The notes beneath the pieces are model-generated. The model was given only the letters and a program-made list of their open reading frames with translations. It made no database searches and had not been told where the DNA came from. A stretch of DNA of 64,000 nt. Source: Pseudolactococcus raffinolactis NBRC 100932. GTDB taxonomy: Bacteria > Bacillota > Bacilli > Lactobacillales > Streptococcaceae. Below, piece after piece: positions 55,670 to 64,000 of the stretch; the stretch's first letter is position 1, and every line of letters begins with the position of its first letter. Location of the stretch: positions 1-64,000 of the forward strand of contig NZ_BCVN01000006.1 in NCBI RefSeq assembly GCF_001591765.1, written 5' to 3'. The position numbers and the translations under genes were made by a program.

Positions 55670-56545
55670 TCAGTCCCACCAAAGCTTAATCAAAGCCTGT
55701 GTTCCGGCGTCATTAAAGCCTTTGTCTGCTAGTTTTTCATATAAGGCTAGGGCACCTTGTGTTGCAGGTAAGTCTAAGCCCATTTTTTGTGACTCATCCA
55801 AGGCAATCTTCAGGTCTTTGATAAAATGTTTGACGAAAAATCCTGGAGAGTAATCATCTTTTAAGATACGAGGCCCATAATTCGCGAGTGACCAGGTATT
55901 GGCGCCGCCAGCTAACAAGGTTTCAATGACTGCTGGCAAATCTAGGCCTGCCGCTTTAGCATAGACCAGTAATTCTGACATAGCAGTCATGGTGCCAGCG
56001 ATCCCAATTTGATTGGCCATTTTGACGTGTTGCCCACTACCAGCAGGGCCAAAATATTGTGCTTTTTTAGAGATTTTATCGAATATCGCTGTGACTTGAT
56101 CAAATGCTACTTGGTCGCCACCTGCCATAATCGTCAATGTGCGATTTTTGGCACCGATATCGCCACCACTAACTGGTGCGTCTAGTGTCAAAACATCTAG
56201 TTCACTTGCTTTTTCAGCAATCTTTTTAGCCAAGGTAGGTGTTGAAGTCGTCATATCAATTACGATCTTCTGAGCTGAAATGCCTGAGAAAATACCTGTT
56301 GTGTCATCAAAGTAAACTTCTTCTACATCTGTTGGATAACCTACCATGGTGATAACAAGGTCGCTTGCTGCTGCGACTTGACGTGGCGTTGTCAAGTAGC
56401 TAGCACCATTGGCTACCAAGTCATCTGCTTTTGAAGCTGTGCGGTTATAAACGTAGAGCTCATAACCGTCAGCGATGAGGTTAGCTGCGATAGCATGCCC
56501 CATTACGCCCAAACCGATAAAACCAATTTTCTTAATTTCTGTCAT
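55670..56545 (-). CDS. NAD(P)-dependent beta-hydroxyacid dehydrogenase
   Basis: A 291-residue enzyme of the 3-hydroxyisobutyrate / tartronate-semialdehyde reductase family. The NAD(P) motif is GFIGLGVMGHAIAANL, the substrate loop LDAPVSGGDIGAKN, and the catalytic lysine is in GSGQHVKMANQIGIAG. The exact substrate cannot be told. The ATG at 56545 follows GGAGG by seven bases; the ORF extends six codons further upstream. Divergent from murT. Confidence 0.88.
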   Translation of the reverse strand: MTEIKKIGFIGLGVMGHAIAANLIADGYELYVYNRTASKADDLVANGASYLTTPRQVAAASDLVITMVGYPTDVEEVYFDDTTGIFSGISAQKIVIDMTTSTPTLAKKIAEKASELDVLTLDAPVSGGDIGAKNRTLTIMAGGDQVAFDQVTAIFDKISKKAQYFGPAGSGQHVKMANQIGIAGTMTAMSELLVYAKAAGLDLPAVIETLLAGGANTWSLANYGPRILKDDYSPGFFVKHFIKDLKIALDESQKMGLDLPATQGALALYEKLADKGFNDAGTQALIKLWWD

Positions 56546-56579
56546 GATGATACCTCCACTCAAATTTTAACACAAAATG

Positions 56580-56588
56580 TGGTAAAAT
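56580..56588 (+). promoter_or_regulatory. Extended -10 promoter of murT
   Basis: TGGTAAAAT ends six bases before the murT ATG at 56595, the same arrangement as at ylxM, xerS and the Bce-like regulator. No ribosome binding site is present. Confidence 0.55.
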
Positions 56589-56594
56589 AGTCTC

Positions 56595-57941
56595 ATGACA
56601 TTTAAATCAAGTTTAGCGGTTTTCGCCGGAAAATCCAGCCAATTTATACTTCAAAAATTCTTCAAGCGTGGGTCGACTTTCCCTGGCCGTCTGGCGCTCA
56701 AAATAGATCCTAAGATCCTTGACACGATTGCGCGTGATTATGAGATTGTCGTCGTGACCGGTACCAACGGCAAGACCCTCACAACAGCACTGACTGTGGG
56801 GATTTTAGAAAATGCCTTTGGCCAAATCGCGACCAACACGACAGGCGCTAACATGATCACCGGCATTGTGTCGACTTTCCTGTCTGCCAAGCGAAACAAA
56901 ACAGGTAAAAATATCGCCGTGCTTGAGATTGACGAGGCTAGCCTACCTGCAGTGACCGAATACATCACGCCGAGCCTCTTTGTTTTCACTAACATTTTCC
57001 GCGATCAGATGGACCGTTATGGTGAAATCTACACGACCTACGACTTCATTATTAAAGGGGCCGCTAAAGCGCCCAATGCGACTGTTCTTCTGAATGGCGA
57101 TAGCCCACTTTTTAACTCGAAAGCCTTGGTTAACCCTGTTAAGTATTATGGTTTTGACCACGAGCATCATGCGCCTAAGCGCGCACATTATAATACAGAA
57201 GGCATCGTCTGCCCCAACTGTCACCATATCCTAGACTATACGATGAACACCTATGCCAATCTAGGCGATTACATTTGTCAGAACTGCGGCTTCCACCGTC
57301 CTGAACTTGATTATCGCTTAACAGAGTTAACCAATATCACCAATACGACATCAGAATTTGTCATTGATGGTGCGACTTATCAAATCAATGTCGGTGGTCT
57401 CTATAATATCTACAACGCCCTTGCTGCGGTGTCAGTTGCTGAGTTTTTCGGTCTTGAATCTTCTTTGATCACGCAAGGTTTTAACAACTCTCATGCTGTC
57501 TTTGGTCGTCAGGAAAGCTTCAATGTTGGCGATAAAAAATGTACACTAGTCCTCATTAAAAATCCAGTAGGTGCTAACCAGGTCTTAGATATGATGAAAT
57601 TAGCCCCATATCCATTCGCCTTAGTCGCTTTACTCAATGCCAACTATGCGGATGGGATTGATACCAGTTGGATTTGGGATGCGAATTTCGAGACCATCCA
57701 TGACCTAGATGTTACCAGTGTGATTACGGGTGGTGTTAGGCATACTGAGATGGCACGCCGCATACGTGTTTCAGGCTTTGATCCTGATAAAATTACGGAT
57801 AGCGAAAAACTCGCTGACGTGCTTGACCTCATCGAACAACAGGACAGTGAACACGTCTATATCTTGGCTACTTATACGGCCATGCTTGAGATGCGAGAAA
57901 TACTGGCCAATCGCCACTATGTGAATGGAGAAATGAAATGA
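56595..57941 (+). CDS. murT: Lipid II isoglutaminyl synthase, MurT subunit
   Basis: Mur-ligase-like subunit that, with GatD, amidates the D-glutamate of lipid II to D-isoglutamine. The 448-residue protein has the ATP loop [14 protein letters not shown], the inserted four-cysteine zinc ribbon (CPNC near residue 206 and CQNC near 226) and the DUF1727 C-terminal domain. It overlaps gatD by four bases. The message seems leaderless. Confidence 0.95.
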   Translation: MTFKSSLAVFAGKSSQFILQKFFKRGSTFPGRLALKIDPKILDTIARDYEIVVVTGTNGKTLTTALTVGILENAFGQIATNTTGANMITGIVSTFLSAKRNKTGKNIAVLEIDEASLPAVTEYITPSLFVFTNIFRDQMDRYGEIYTTYDFIIKGAAKAPNATVLLNGDSPLFNSKALVNPVKYYGFDHEHHAPKRAHYNTEGIVCPNCHHILDYTMNTYANLGDYICQNCGFHRPELDYRLTELTNITNTTSEFVIDGATYQINVGGLYNIYNALAAVSVAEFFGLESSLITQGFNNSHAVFGRQESFNVGDKKCTLVLIKNPVGANQVLDMMKLAPYPFALVALLNANYADGIDTSWIWDANFETIHDLDVTSVITGGVRHTEMARRIRVSGFDPDKITDSEKLADVLDLIEQQDSEHVYILATYTAMLEMREILANRHYVNGEMK

Positions 57942-58714
57942 CCTATACTTCTATTAAATCTGAAGGTGATTTCCCCTATGACCTGCGTGTCGCTCACCTC
58001 TACGGGGATCTCATGAACACCTATGGTGACAATGGTAATATCCTCATGCTCAAATACGTCGGTGAAAAATTAGGCGCTCGCATGACTTTCGACATCGTGT
58101 CGCTTGAAGATAGCTTTAACGCTGACGATTATGATCTTGTCTTTTTCGGTGGTGGTCAGGACTATGAACAATTCATCGTCAGTCAAGATTTACCGACAAA
58201 AGCAGTTGAAATCAAGAAATTCATCGAAAATGATGGTACCATGTTAGCCATTTGTGGCGGCTTCCAATTCCTCGGTAAATATTATATTGAGGCAAGTGGC
58301 CGTAAGATCGATGGCATCTCAGCTATGGACCACTACACTTTGAACCAAGAAAATAACCGCTTTATTGGTGACATCGAAATCCACAATGATGAATTTGATG
58401 AAACTTACTATGGTTTTGAAAATCACCAAGGCCGAACATTCTTGGCAGACAATCAAAAACCACTCGGACGTGTCATCATTGGTCAAGGTAATAACAACGA
58501 AGATGGTACAGAAGGCATGACCTATAAAAATGTCTTCGGTTCCTACTTCCACGGTCCAATTTTATCCCGCAATGCTCGCCTTGCTTATCGCATCGTGACG
58601 ACTGCCTTTCACCAAAAATATCCAGATGTTGCCATTCCAGCCTTTGAAAGCATCTTGGCAGACGAAACAAAAGGTCAGAAAATTACAGATATCAAAAGAA
58701 AAGTTGAGAAATGA
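57938..58714 (+). CDS. gatD: Lipid II isoglutaminyl synthase, glutaminase subunit GatD
   Basis: Class I glutamine amidotransferase of 258 residues that supplies ammonia to MurT. The nucleophile cysteine lies in [11 protein letters not shown] near residue 106, the catalytic histidine in GSYFHGPIL near 202. AUG overlaps the murT stop (ATGA). A terminator overlaps the stop codon. Confidence 0.95.
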   Translation: MTYTSIKSEGDFPYDLRVAHLYGDLMNTYGDNGNILMLKYVGEKLGARMTFDIVSLEDSFNADDYDLVFFGGGQDYEQFIVSQDLPTKAVEIKKFIENDGTMLAICGGFQFLGKYYIEASGRKIDGISAMDHYTLNQENNRFIGDIEIHNDEFDETYYGFENHQGRTFLADNQKPLGRVIIGQGNNNEDGTEGMTYKNVFGSYFHGPILSRNARLAYRIVTTAFHQKYPDVAIPAFESILADETKGQKITDIKRKVEK

Positions 58715-58732
58715 GATTTCTCAACTTTTTTT
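58701..58732. terminator. Intrinsic terminator of murT-gatD
   Basis: AAGTTGAGAAAT (58701-58712) and ATTTCTCAACTT (58716-58727) are perfect 12-base arms with loop GAG, then T residues. It also lies at the 3' end of the convergent marR gene. Confidence 0.9.
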
Positions 58733-58736
58733 GATT

Positions 58737-59195
58737 TTAACTATTATCCTGAATTAGTGTGTGCAACAAGTGATTAAATGTTTTTTCATCATCTTTGAGA
58801 ATGGAGAAAAACTGCGTATCGATAGCCTCAACAATTTTTAGCGCCCGATTTAAAATCTGCGTACCTTCTGTCGTGATCGAAAGCACTTTTGCACGTGTAT
58901 CAAGTTTAGAAGTTGTCCGATGAACAAGCTCCAGTTTTTCTAAGTTTCTGATAATCGTTGAAATTGTCATGACATCTATATCAGCACTGTTGGCAACATC
59001 TATCTGTTTGACTTCATTTTGATGTTGCTTTAGATAACCGAGCGATGCTAAAACAACAAACTGTGGATGCGTTATACCGATATTAAGTAACTCACTTTTA
59101 ATTTTTCGATGCCAAATATTATAAGCTTTAATAAATGAAAAACCAATAGATCCTGCTGAATTTTCGGCATATTTTGACTGAAAATTATCTTTCAT
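58737..59195 (-). CDS. MarR-family transcriptional regulator
   Basis: A 152-residue winged-helix regulator with the MarR layout: helical dimer ends, recognition region IDVANSADIDVMTISTIIRNLEKL (in part) and the wing VHRTTSKLDTRAKVLSITTEG. It overlaps the SRPBCC gene upstream by four bases, so it is co-transcribed. It probably binds the inverted repeat in its own promoter (59634-59662). Confidence 0.88.
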   Translation of the reverse strand: MKDNFQSKYAENSAGSIGFSFIKAYNIWHRKIKSELLNIGITHPQFVVLASLGYLKQHQNEVKQIDVANSADIDVMTISTIIRNLEKLELVHRTTSKLDTRAKVLSITTEGTQILNRALKIVEAIDTQFFSILKDDEKTFNHLLHTLIQDNS

Positions 59196-59614
59196 TTTGT
59201 TGTAGATGCCTTAATTAAAGCAAAAATTGACTGAGGAACATCTTCAAAAACCTGTGTTAAAAAGCCTAAATGTTCTTGATTATCAACACCATCAAGGCTA
59301 ACACATGATACGCTATGCCTTACAAGCGTTCCCTGTTCAGTTTTAATCAACTCATGATTTAAATATAGTGAGCCCAAGTCAGGAATCTTTGTTTCATCAC
59401 AAAAACTCTTATTCTCTGTCACTTCAACCAATTCAAAAGCCAGTGGTGGCATACCTTGAAGGGTCATCTCGCCTGAAACACCTTGTTTAAAATCACCTTC
59501 TAAATTAATCGCTATTAAATCATCTTCCCATTTAAACCAATTATTAACAGTTGCATAATTGACCCAAATTTCCTCTGGTGTAAGTGCCGTAAGCGTTTCA
59601 AAACTAAATTTCAT
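59192..59614 (-). CDS. SRPBCC-domain protein
   Basis: A 140-residue protein with the polyketide cyclase / START-like fold: the N-terminal MKFSFETLTALTPEEIWVNYATVNNWFKWEDD pattern (first part), then alternating strands and a long C-terminal helix. It probably binds a small hydrophobic ligand. Encoded with a MarR regulator, so ligand sensing or detoxification is a reasonable guess. AAGGAG precedes the ATG. Confidence 0.7.
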   Translation of the reverse strand: MKFSFETLTALTPEEIWVNYATVNNWFKWEDDLIAINLEGDFKQGVSGEMTLQGMPPLAFELVEVTENKSFCDETKIPDLGSLYLNHELIKTEQGTLVRHSVSCVSLDGVDNQEHLGFLTQVFEDVPQSIFALIKASTTK

Positions 59615-59633
59615 GATGTTCTCCTTTTTATAG

Positions 59634-59662
59634 TAAGTTATATTATTATAAAAACACTTACC
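59634..59662 (-). promoter_or_regulatory. Promoter and inverted repeat of the SRPBCC-marR operon
   Basis: GTAAGT and ACTTAC arms, 17 bases apart, frame a minus-strand TATAAT (59651-59646). The half-site ACTTACTA is shared with the palindrome at 54872-54887 in the exporter promoter. Likely MarR operator. Confidence 0.45.
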
Positions 59663-59788
59663 ATTCGGCTTGTAAAGAGAAAGTTTGAAAAAAATATTCG
59701 ATTAATTGTGAAATACGAAAAACAACCTCGAAAGATTGTTTTTCAAAGAATTAGCCGAAATGACATGGTTTATCCGTTCAATTTCCTT

Positions 59789-60100
59789 TCAAAAGCCTAA
59801 GTCGACAAGTGATAGTACTTCTTTCCCGATAGAGCGAGCATAGGATATTTCACTTTTGGTGCTCTCTCCGAGATAGCCATTAATATTGACCATATAAATC
59901 GCATCTGACATGATAATTTTTTGTTTGTGTAACTTCCCTAAAATTTCGAGTTCTTCCTCAGTATAATCCTCCTTATCCTTAGTTGGATAGGTAATACTAA
60001 GGACACAATTCCCCTCTAACTCTATTCTTTCAGCAATTGTTTGAACCTCAGCCATGGATTTTAAACTTCCACAGATTGTAATAATTTTCGCTCTGTCCAT
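59789..60100 (-). CDS. Nucleoside 2-deoxyribosyltransferase-like protein
   Basis: A 103-residue protein that fits the small deoxyribosyltransferase-like (DUF4406) fold: ITICGSLKSMAE at the N-terminus, then HKQKIIMSDAIYMVNING and YLGESTKSEISYARSIGK. These proteins bind nucleotides or nucleosides; activity is unproven. AAGGAG precedes the ATG, which lies 17 bases after the ancestral stop of the broken MFS gene. Confidence 0.7.
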   Translation of the reverse strand: MDRAKIITICGSLKSMAEVQTIAERIELEGNCVLSITYPTKDKEDYTEEELEILGKLHKQKIIMSDAIYMVNINGYLGESTKSEISYARSIGKEVLSLVDLGF

Positions 60101-60116
60101 TTTTACTCCTTGACTT

Positions 60117-61307
60117 TCATTGAATGGTCACTTCTTCTTTACCCACCAAATATGCAGTAAGTAGACCTACGAGTAAAAAGCCCAACCCTTAAAAGGCGAT
60201 GATAAAATTGATCGGTACTATTTTTTGGAAAAAAGTTGCCAACCAAATCCCCAAAGGATAGATGCCGAAGGCAATATACTTAAATGCAGTATTAACGCTC
60301 CCCAAAATTTCTTTGGGCGTCTGAATCTGTCTAAAGGTGATGATATAGATGGTTCGGATTGATAGCGAACAAGACAAAATAAAAGTCGCAATTAAATAAA
60401 GCAGGTAGTCATTAAAACACAATAAAATACCACTAAAGGCAATCCCTACACCAGAAAAAAGCATCATCCGCTAGAAATAAATCTTATGATTTGAAAAGGT
60501 AGACAATAAGAAGGATCCTACCAAACTCCCAATCCCTGCCATCGAGAAGATCAACCCAACTCGAGTAAGTTGCCCCATTTCAGTATACTTGGTGATCATC
60601 AAAGTATCCATCGGCGCATCAAACAAATTACCCAAAGCCAATAAAACCAGAGCTATCAGCAATTTCTTATCTTCAAAGATATAGGTAAAAGATCTGACTA
60701 AAGAATAGGAACTTGCTGTTGTTTTTTGATCTGCTTGATGGTTATCTGCAACTTCTGCAACGAAATATAAGTTAATCAAGGCGAGTAAAAATATCCCAGA
60801 AGATACTACGACGAGTAAACTGATGAGTCTAGTCTGTTGGATGAAGCCAGAAATGTTAGGTGCGATAATCATGGCTAAACTGCCAGAAAAAAACACAGCT
60901 GAATTGTATTTGGCTAGTCTCATATCATCAAGTATTAAGGGGAAAAAGGAACTTTCAGCAATTTGATAAGTAGACGTTACAACATTGTTAAGTCCCAATA
61001 ATAGAGCAAATACCAGCAGATGATGATAACCAGTACCCATAATAACAAGAAATGCCAAAGTTAGCATCAAGTCTAGAAGTACCGTCAGTTTAAGAAGACT
61101 TTTCCGATTATGACGATTAACAATCTTAGCAATCACTGGTCCCAAGATTAAAAAAGGTAGCGTATCAAAAATCATCATGCTTCCGATTGCCTTGGCGTCT
61201 GTTAGCAAACTAGAGGCATATAAGACGATGATCAGCCTAAAACTGATTTGCGTGAATGTGACGAGATTTGCTGAAATATAGAACTGCTCCCAAAGTTTTT
61301 TTAACAT
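60117..61307 (-). pseudogene. MFS transporter with two nonsense codons
   Basis: One open frame of 396 codons encodes a major facilitator protein with about twelve helices, broken by an in-frame TAG at 60471-60473 (after SNHKIYF) and an in-frame TAA at 60189-60191 (after NFIIAF). Reading through both gives a normal protein that ends LVGKEEVTIQ before TGA at 60117-60119. The frame never changes, so these are point mutations rather than indels. Related to drug or macrolide efflux (MefA-like) by general pattern only. As it stands only the first 278 residues would be made. Confidence 0.85.
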
Positions 61308-61489
61308 TTTTCCCTTACCATTTTATATTATGAAAACGATTTTACTATATTTATATTATACGAATAATTATTTTATTAATCAAAAATTTAGATTGAAAAT
61401 TAAGAATTACTGCTATACTTGTGAAATATTATTTTTGTTTTCCATTACTCACCCCTGGTCAAAAAATACCTTTGAGGGTGTAACAAGTT

Positions 61490-61512
61490 ACAAGAAAAGA
61501 CCCCGAAAGGTC
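61490..61512 (-). terminator. Possible terminator after the LPXTG adhesin gene
   Basis: On the minus strand GACC-TTTCGG-GGTC is followed by TTTTC. A second hairpin, GGTTATTCAAA with TTTGAATAACC (61556-61583), spans the end of the coding region. Confidence 0.5.
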
Positions 61513-61558
61513 AATCTTAAATTTTATATTCAAATGTGTGAAAATTAGTCAAATAGGG

Positions 61559-63234
61559 TTATTCAAATTCTTGTTTGAATAACCATGCTTTCAAACTAAG
61601 TAAAAACAATGAAATACCGACTAACATTACTGGAATATTATTTGAGTCTCCTGTATTTGGTAACGCCTCTTTTGCTTGTTCCTCGCTTGTTTTTCCGTAA
61701 ACATAAGTAACTGTTTGTTCTTTGTCGGAAAGCTTACCAATGGTTTCACCTTTCACTTCTTTAAAGGTATAGCCGTTAATCACTTGTTTATAAGCATCTG
61801 TCGAAACATCATAGGCATCACCAACATTACCAGAAATCGTTTTAGCAGTTGCAATCTCATTATCGGCAGTATCTTGATACTTAACAGTTAGGACTTTCGA
61901 TTTAATTGGGTTCTTAGTATAAACGTAAGTAACGACCTGTTCTTTATCTGTTAGTATACCAATGGTTTGACCTTGTACTTCTTTGAAAGTATGACCATCA
62001 ATATCTAGTTTGTGTTCATCAGTTGACACATCATAGATATCACCGATATTACCTGAAATATTTTTTGAATCTGCGATTTTTTCGCTGGCAGTATCATGAT
62101 ATCTAACAGTTAGAGGTTTTGCTTCAACTGGATTCTTAGTATAAACGTAAGTAACTGTTTGTCCTTGATCAGAAAGGGTACCTGTAGTTTGACCTTGTAC
62201 CTCTTTAAATGTATAACCGTTAATGTTTTGTTTATAAGTATCTGTTGAAACATCATAAGCGTCGCCAACATTACCTGAAACTGTTTTAAAATCTGCAATT
62301 TTATTACCAGAAATATCTTGATACTTAACTGTTAGGTCAGATGCGACGTAACCAAAAGTTATCGAAAAAGATGCATTAACATTGAGGTTGTTGCTATTGT
62401 TGACATTAGACTCCCACGAAAAATGAATCTGACAAAACGGACCATCTGGAAATTGAATTTGTCCAGGAGTATTGACAAAAGTTTGTCCAACTAATTTACT
62501 ATAGTCAACGCTATAGTATGGATCAAGTGTGAATTTAATACCGCTGTTTTGAACTTCCGCATTATAATGGAGAGGGACACTAGGATAAGGATTCCCTATA
62601 TATAAAGATGCATATGTCATAAAGTTGGTAGCAGTAAATGGGGCATTAAAAATTTTAGCATCACTAAAACTTAAAAAGAAACTGGTATAGTTATTTTGGT
62701 TCAGAGAAAATACCTTATTAATAGGCCAGGTGTTATGTGGATCTATGCCTACATTAAGATAACTGTTGAACTTTGAACAATCAATACCATTAGGAAAGAC
62801 CGACTTCAAATCTCCACTGAATATCCAAGACGCTTTTTCCTTTATATCAGATGATAATAAATCATTAACGGAATCAAATGTTCGGCTAGAGGTATCTGAG
62901 CCTAGAGAAAAATTCACGCCATTGGCATATTCTAATCCAGTAAAATCTGTGATCTGTCCAAATAAGTTTGTACTAGAATCCGATATATGGATGTGTTGGC
63001 TACCTAATAGCTCTTTTGTTATTTCATCGACATTATTTAAACCTAAACATTCCACGATCACTTTTTGCAGATTTTATCAGGCATCCAACTGTCAATATTT
63101 TCTGCACTACGTAGCAAACCAGAGAATTTTGAATCAAATTTACTACTAGATGAATTCGCAGAAACAATCGATGTAGTCATTTGACTCGCGACTAGCAATA
63201 AGAGTAAACTTGTACCTAGATATTTTGTTCTCAT
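61559..63234 (-). pseudogene. LPXTG-anchored MucBP surface protein, frameshifted after the signal peptide
   Basis: A signal peptide fragment starts with ATG at 63234 (MRTKYLGTSLLLLLVASQ and a further cleavage region near SANSS) and runs 58 codons to TGA at 63058-63060. The main frame of about 500 codons overlaps it, from VIVECLGLNNVDE onward. Joining the two by a one-base shift near 63062-63080, beside a run of A, gives one protein of about 556 residues. It has an N-terminal domain of about 270 residues that I do not recognise, three MucBP repeats of 74 residues, then LPNTG, a hydrophobic span and a basic residue. Without the shift, the main part lacks a signal peptide and could not be exported. 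Confidence 0.82.
61699..62345 (-). repeat. Three MucBP repeats with a 222-bp period
   Basis: The block AAACRTAAGTAAC recurs at 61699, 61921 and 62143, exactly 222 bases (74 codons) apart. Each unit encodes LTVxYxDxxxxxIA, then SGNVGDAYDVST, NGYTFKEVxGxTxG and VTYVYTK. DNA identity between units is high, so the copy number can change by recombination. Confidence 0.85.
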
Positions 63235-63383
63235 AATCTCACCCTTTTTTTCATAATCAAATGGTAATATTTAAGTTTATTTATATAATCATTTTATAAT
63301 AAAAATTAGACAAAAACAAGATGTGTTAATAGATTATGAATAAAAATTAAAAATTAATCAACATTAAAATGCTAATCATTATG

Positions 63384-63412
63384 AAAAAAAACAACCTTAA
63401 AGATTGTTTTTA
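63384..63412. terminator. Intrinsic terminator of glmS
   Basis: AAAACAA and TTGTTTT arms (about 63387-63410) enclose CCTTAAAGA, with A and T runs outside. The same AAACAACCT...AGATTGTTTTT arrangement occurs near 59720-59745. Confidence 0.6.
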
Positions 63413-63420
63413 AAGATCCT

Positions 63421-64000
63421 CTATTCAACTGTCACTGATTTCGCCAAGTTACGTGGTTTATCAACATCTAAACCACGATGTAAGCTAGCATAGTAAGCAA
63501 TCAATTGTGTTGGGATAACCATTGAAATACTTGATAAGTAAGGGTGGACGTTATTGATTACAATATCGTCGCCCTCAATAGCAGCGTCTTGTTCGACTAT
63601 TGTCACAACGTTTGCACCGCGTGCTGCAACTTCAGACACATTGCCACGGGTGTGGGCTGCAACTTTCGGGTTGTTAGAGATGAGGGCTAATACTGGTGTG
63701 TTGTCTTCGATTAAGGCAATCGTACCATGTTTGAGTTCGCCTGCTGCAAAGCCTTCACACTGGATGTATGAGATCTCTTTGAGTTTGAGACTAGCTTCCA
63801 TCGACACGTAGTAATCTTGTCCGCGTCCGATGTAGAAGGCGTTACGAGTTGTTTCAAGCAATCCTGTTACTTTGCTTTCAATCAGCTCTTTTTCAGACAA
63901 GGTCGCTTCGATTGATTGCGCGACAATTGAAAGTTCATGTACGACATCAAAGTTTGCTGCTTTATCATTGTGAATCGCAGTTCCTGTGGCTTTTGCCAAG
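63421..64000 (-). CDS. glmS: Glutamine-fructose-6-phosphate aminotransferase, C-terminal part
   Basis: Makes glucosamine 6-phosphate for cell-wall synthesis. Only the last 192 or so codons are in the window; the gene runs off the right edge. The second sugar-isomerase domain is seen: GRGQDYYVSMEASLKLKEIS, CEGFAAGELKHG and the C-terminal DVDKPRNLAKSVTVE, which is diagnostic for GlmS. Confidence 0.96.
   Translation of the reverse strand, partial: LAKATGTAIHNDKAANFDVVHELSIVAQSIEATLSEKELIESKVTGLLETTRNAFYIGRGQDYYVSMEASLKLKEISYIQCEGFAAGELKHGTIALIEDNTPVLALISNNPKVAAHTRGNVSEVAARGANVVTIVEQDAAIEGDDIVINNVHPYLSSISMVIPTQLIAYYASLHRGLDVDKPRNLAKSVTVE

Noticed and set aside
59588-59601. cre-like sequence at the start of the SRPBCC gene
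   Set aside because: Agrees only over the inner half with the consensus and lies inside codons; too weak to report as a site.
61330-61548. 72-codon plus-strand ORF between the MFS and adhesin genes
   Set aside because: No ribosome binding site, random AT-rich composition (Tyr/Asn/Lys/Phe), and it crosses a terminator of the opposite strand.

Overview
The window reads as a low-GC Firmicutes chromosome of the Streptococcaceae, most like a Lactococcus of the piscium/raffinolactis type. The grounds are the XerS recombinase with an adjacent dif-type site, GlpO rather than GlpD, the racE-rdgB-phosphodiesterase-cbpB-xerD-like-scpA-scpB-rluB order typical of streptococci and lactococci, MurT/GatD, CodY and CcpA boxes, an FMN riboswitch on ribU and an L10 leader. 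The species is an inference; no rRNA or tRNA gene was seen.

Layout. 1-4.2 kb: glycerol operon glpK-glpO-glpF behind a cre box. 4.2-6.5 kb: OmpR/PhoR-type two-component system on the minus strand. 6.9-12.4 kb: Nox-family flavoprotein lacking its redox cysteine, two small membrane proteins, ylxM-ffh and aroK-pheA. 12.5-17.4 kb: a BceAB-like peptide-sensing/detoxification module (YxeA-like protein, ATPase, permease, response regulator, intramembrane-sensing kinase) with a BceR-type box. 17.7-27.5 kb: one giant lectin/MucBP surface adhesin gene (about 3,280 codons) broken by a one-base frameshift. 27.7-36.3 kb: trmFO, lysA, yneF and the racE-to-rluB operon. 36.5-38.5 kb: FMN riboswitch-ribU, then rplJ-rplL. 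38.8-41.5 kb: Mga-like regulator, a miniature WxL protein and a MazG-like protein. 41.5-42.7 kb: dif site and xerS.

The dif site appears to be the replication terminus: nearly every gene left of it lies on plus and most to its right lie on minus, so both arms point at it. The right arm carries dedA, brnQ, ilvE with a perfect CodY box, mscS, rnhB-rbgA, a flavodoxin, an ABC-2 exporter operon with a consensus promoter under a cre box and a palindrome, speG, a beta-hydroxyacid dehydrogenase, murT-gatD (lipid II amidation), marR with an SRPBCC protein, a broken MFS transporter, a broken LPXTG/MucBP adhesin and the 3' part of glmS.

Four themes stand out. First, four surface or transport genes carry lesions that can be placed to within a few bases (giant adhesin, ABC ATPase tail, MFS transporter, LPXTG adhesin), which suggests recent decay, phase variation or assembly error. 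Second, at least five genes appear to be read from leaderless transcripts, with the -10 box six or seven bases from the start codon. Third, five copies of a 26-bp palindrome with a fixed 10-6-10 geometry sit at gene borders. Fourth, several proteins have family folds with altered active sites (Nox, XerD-like, and a stand-alone PEP-enzyme barrel).
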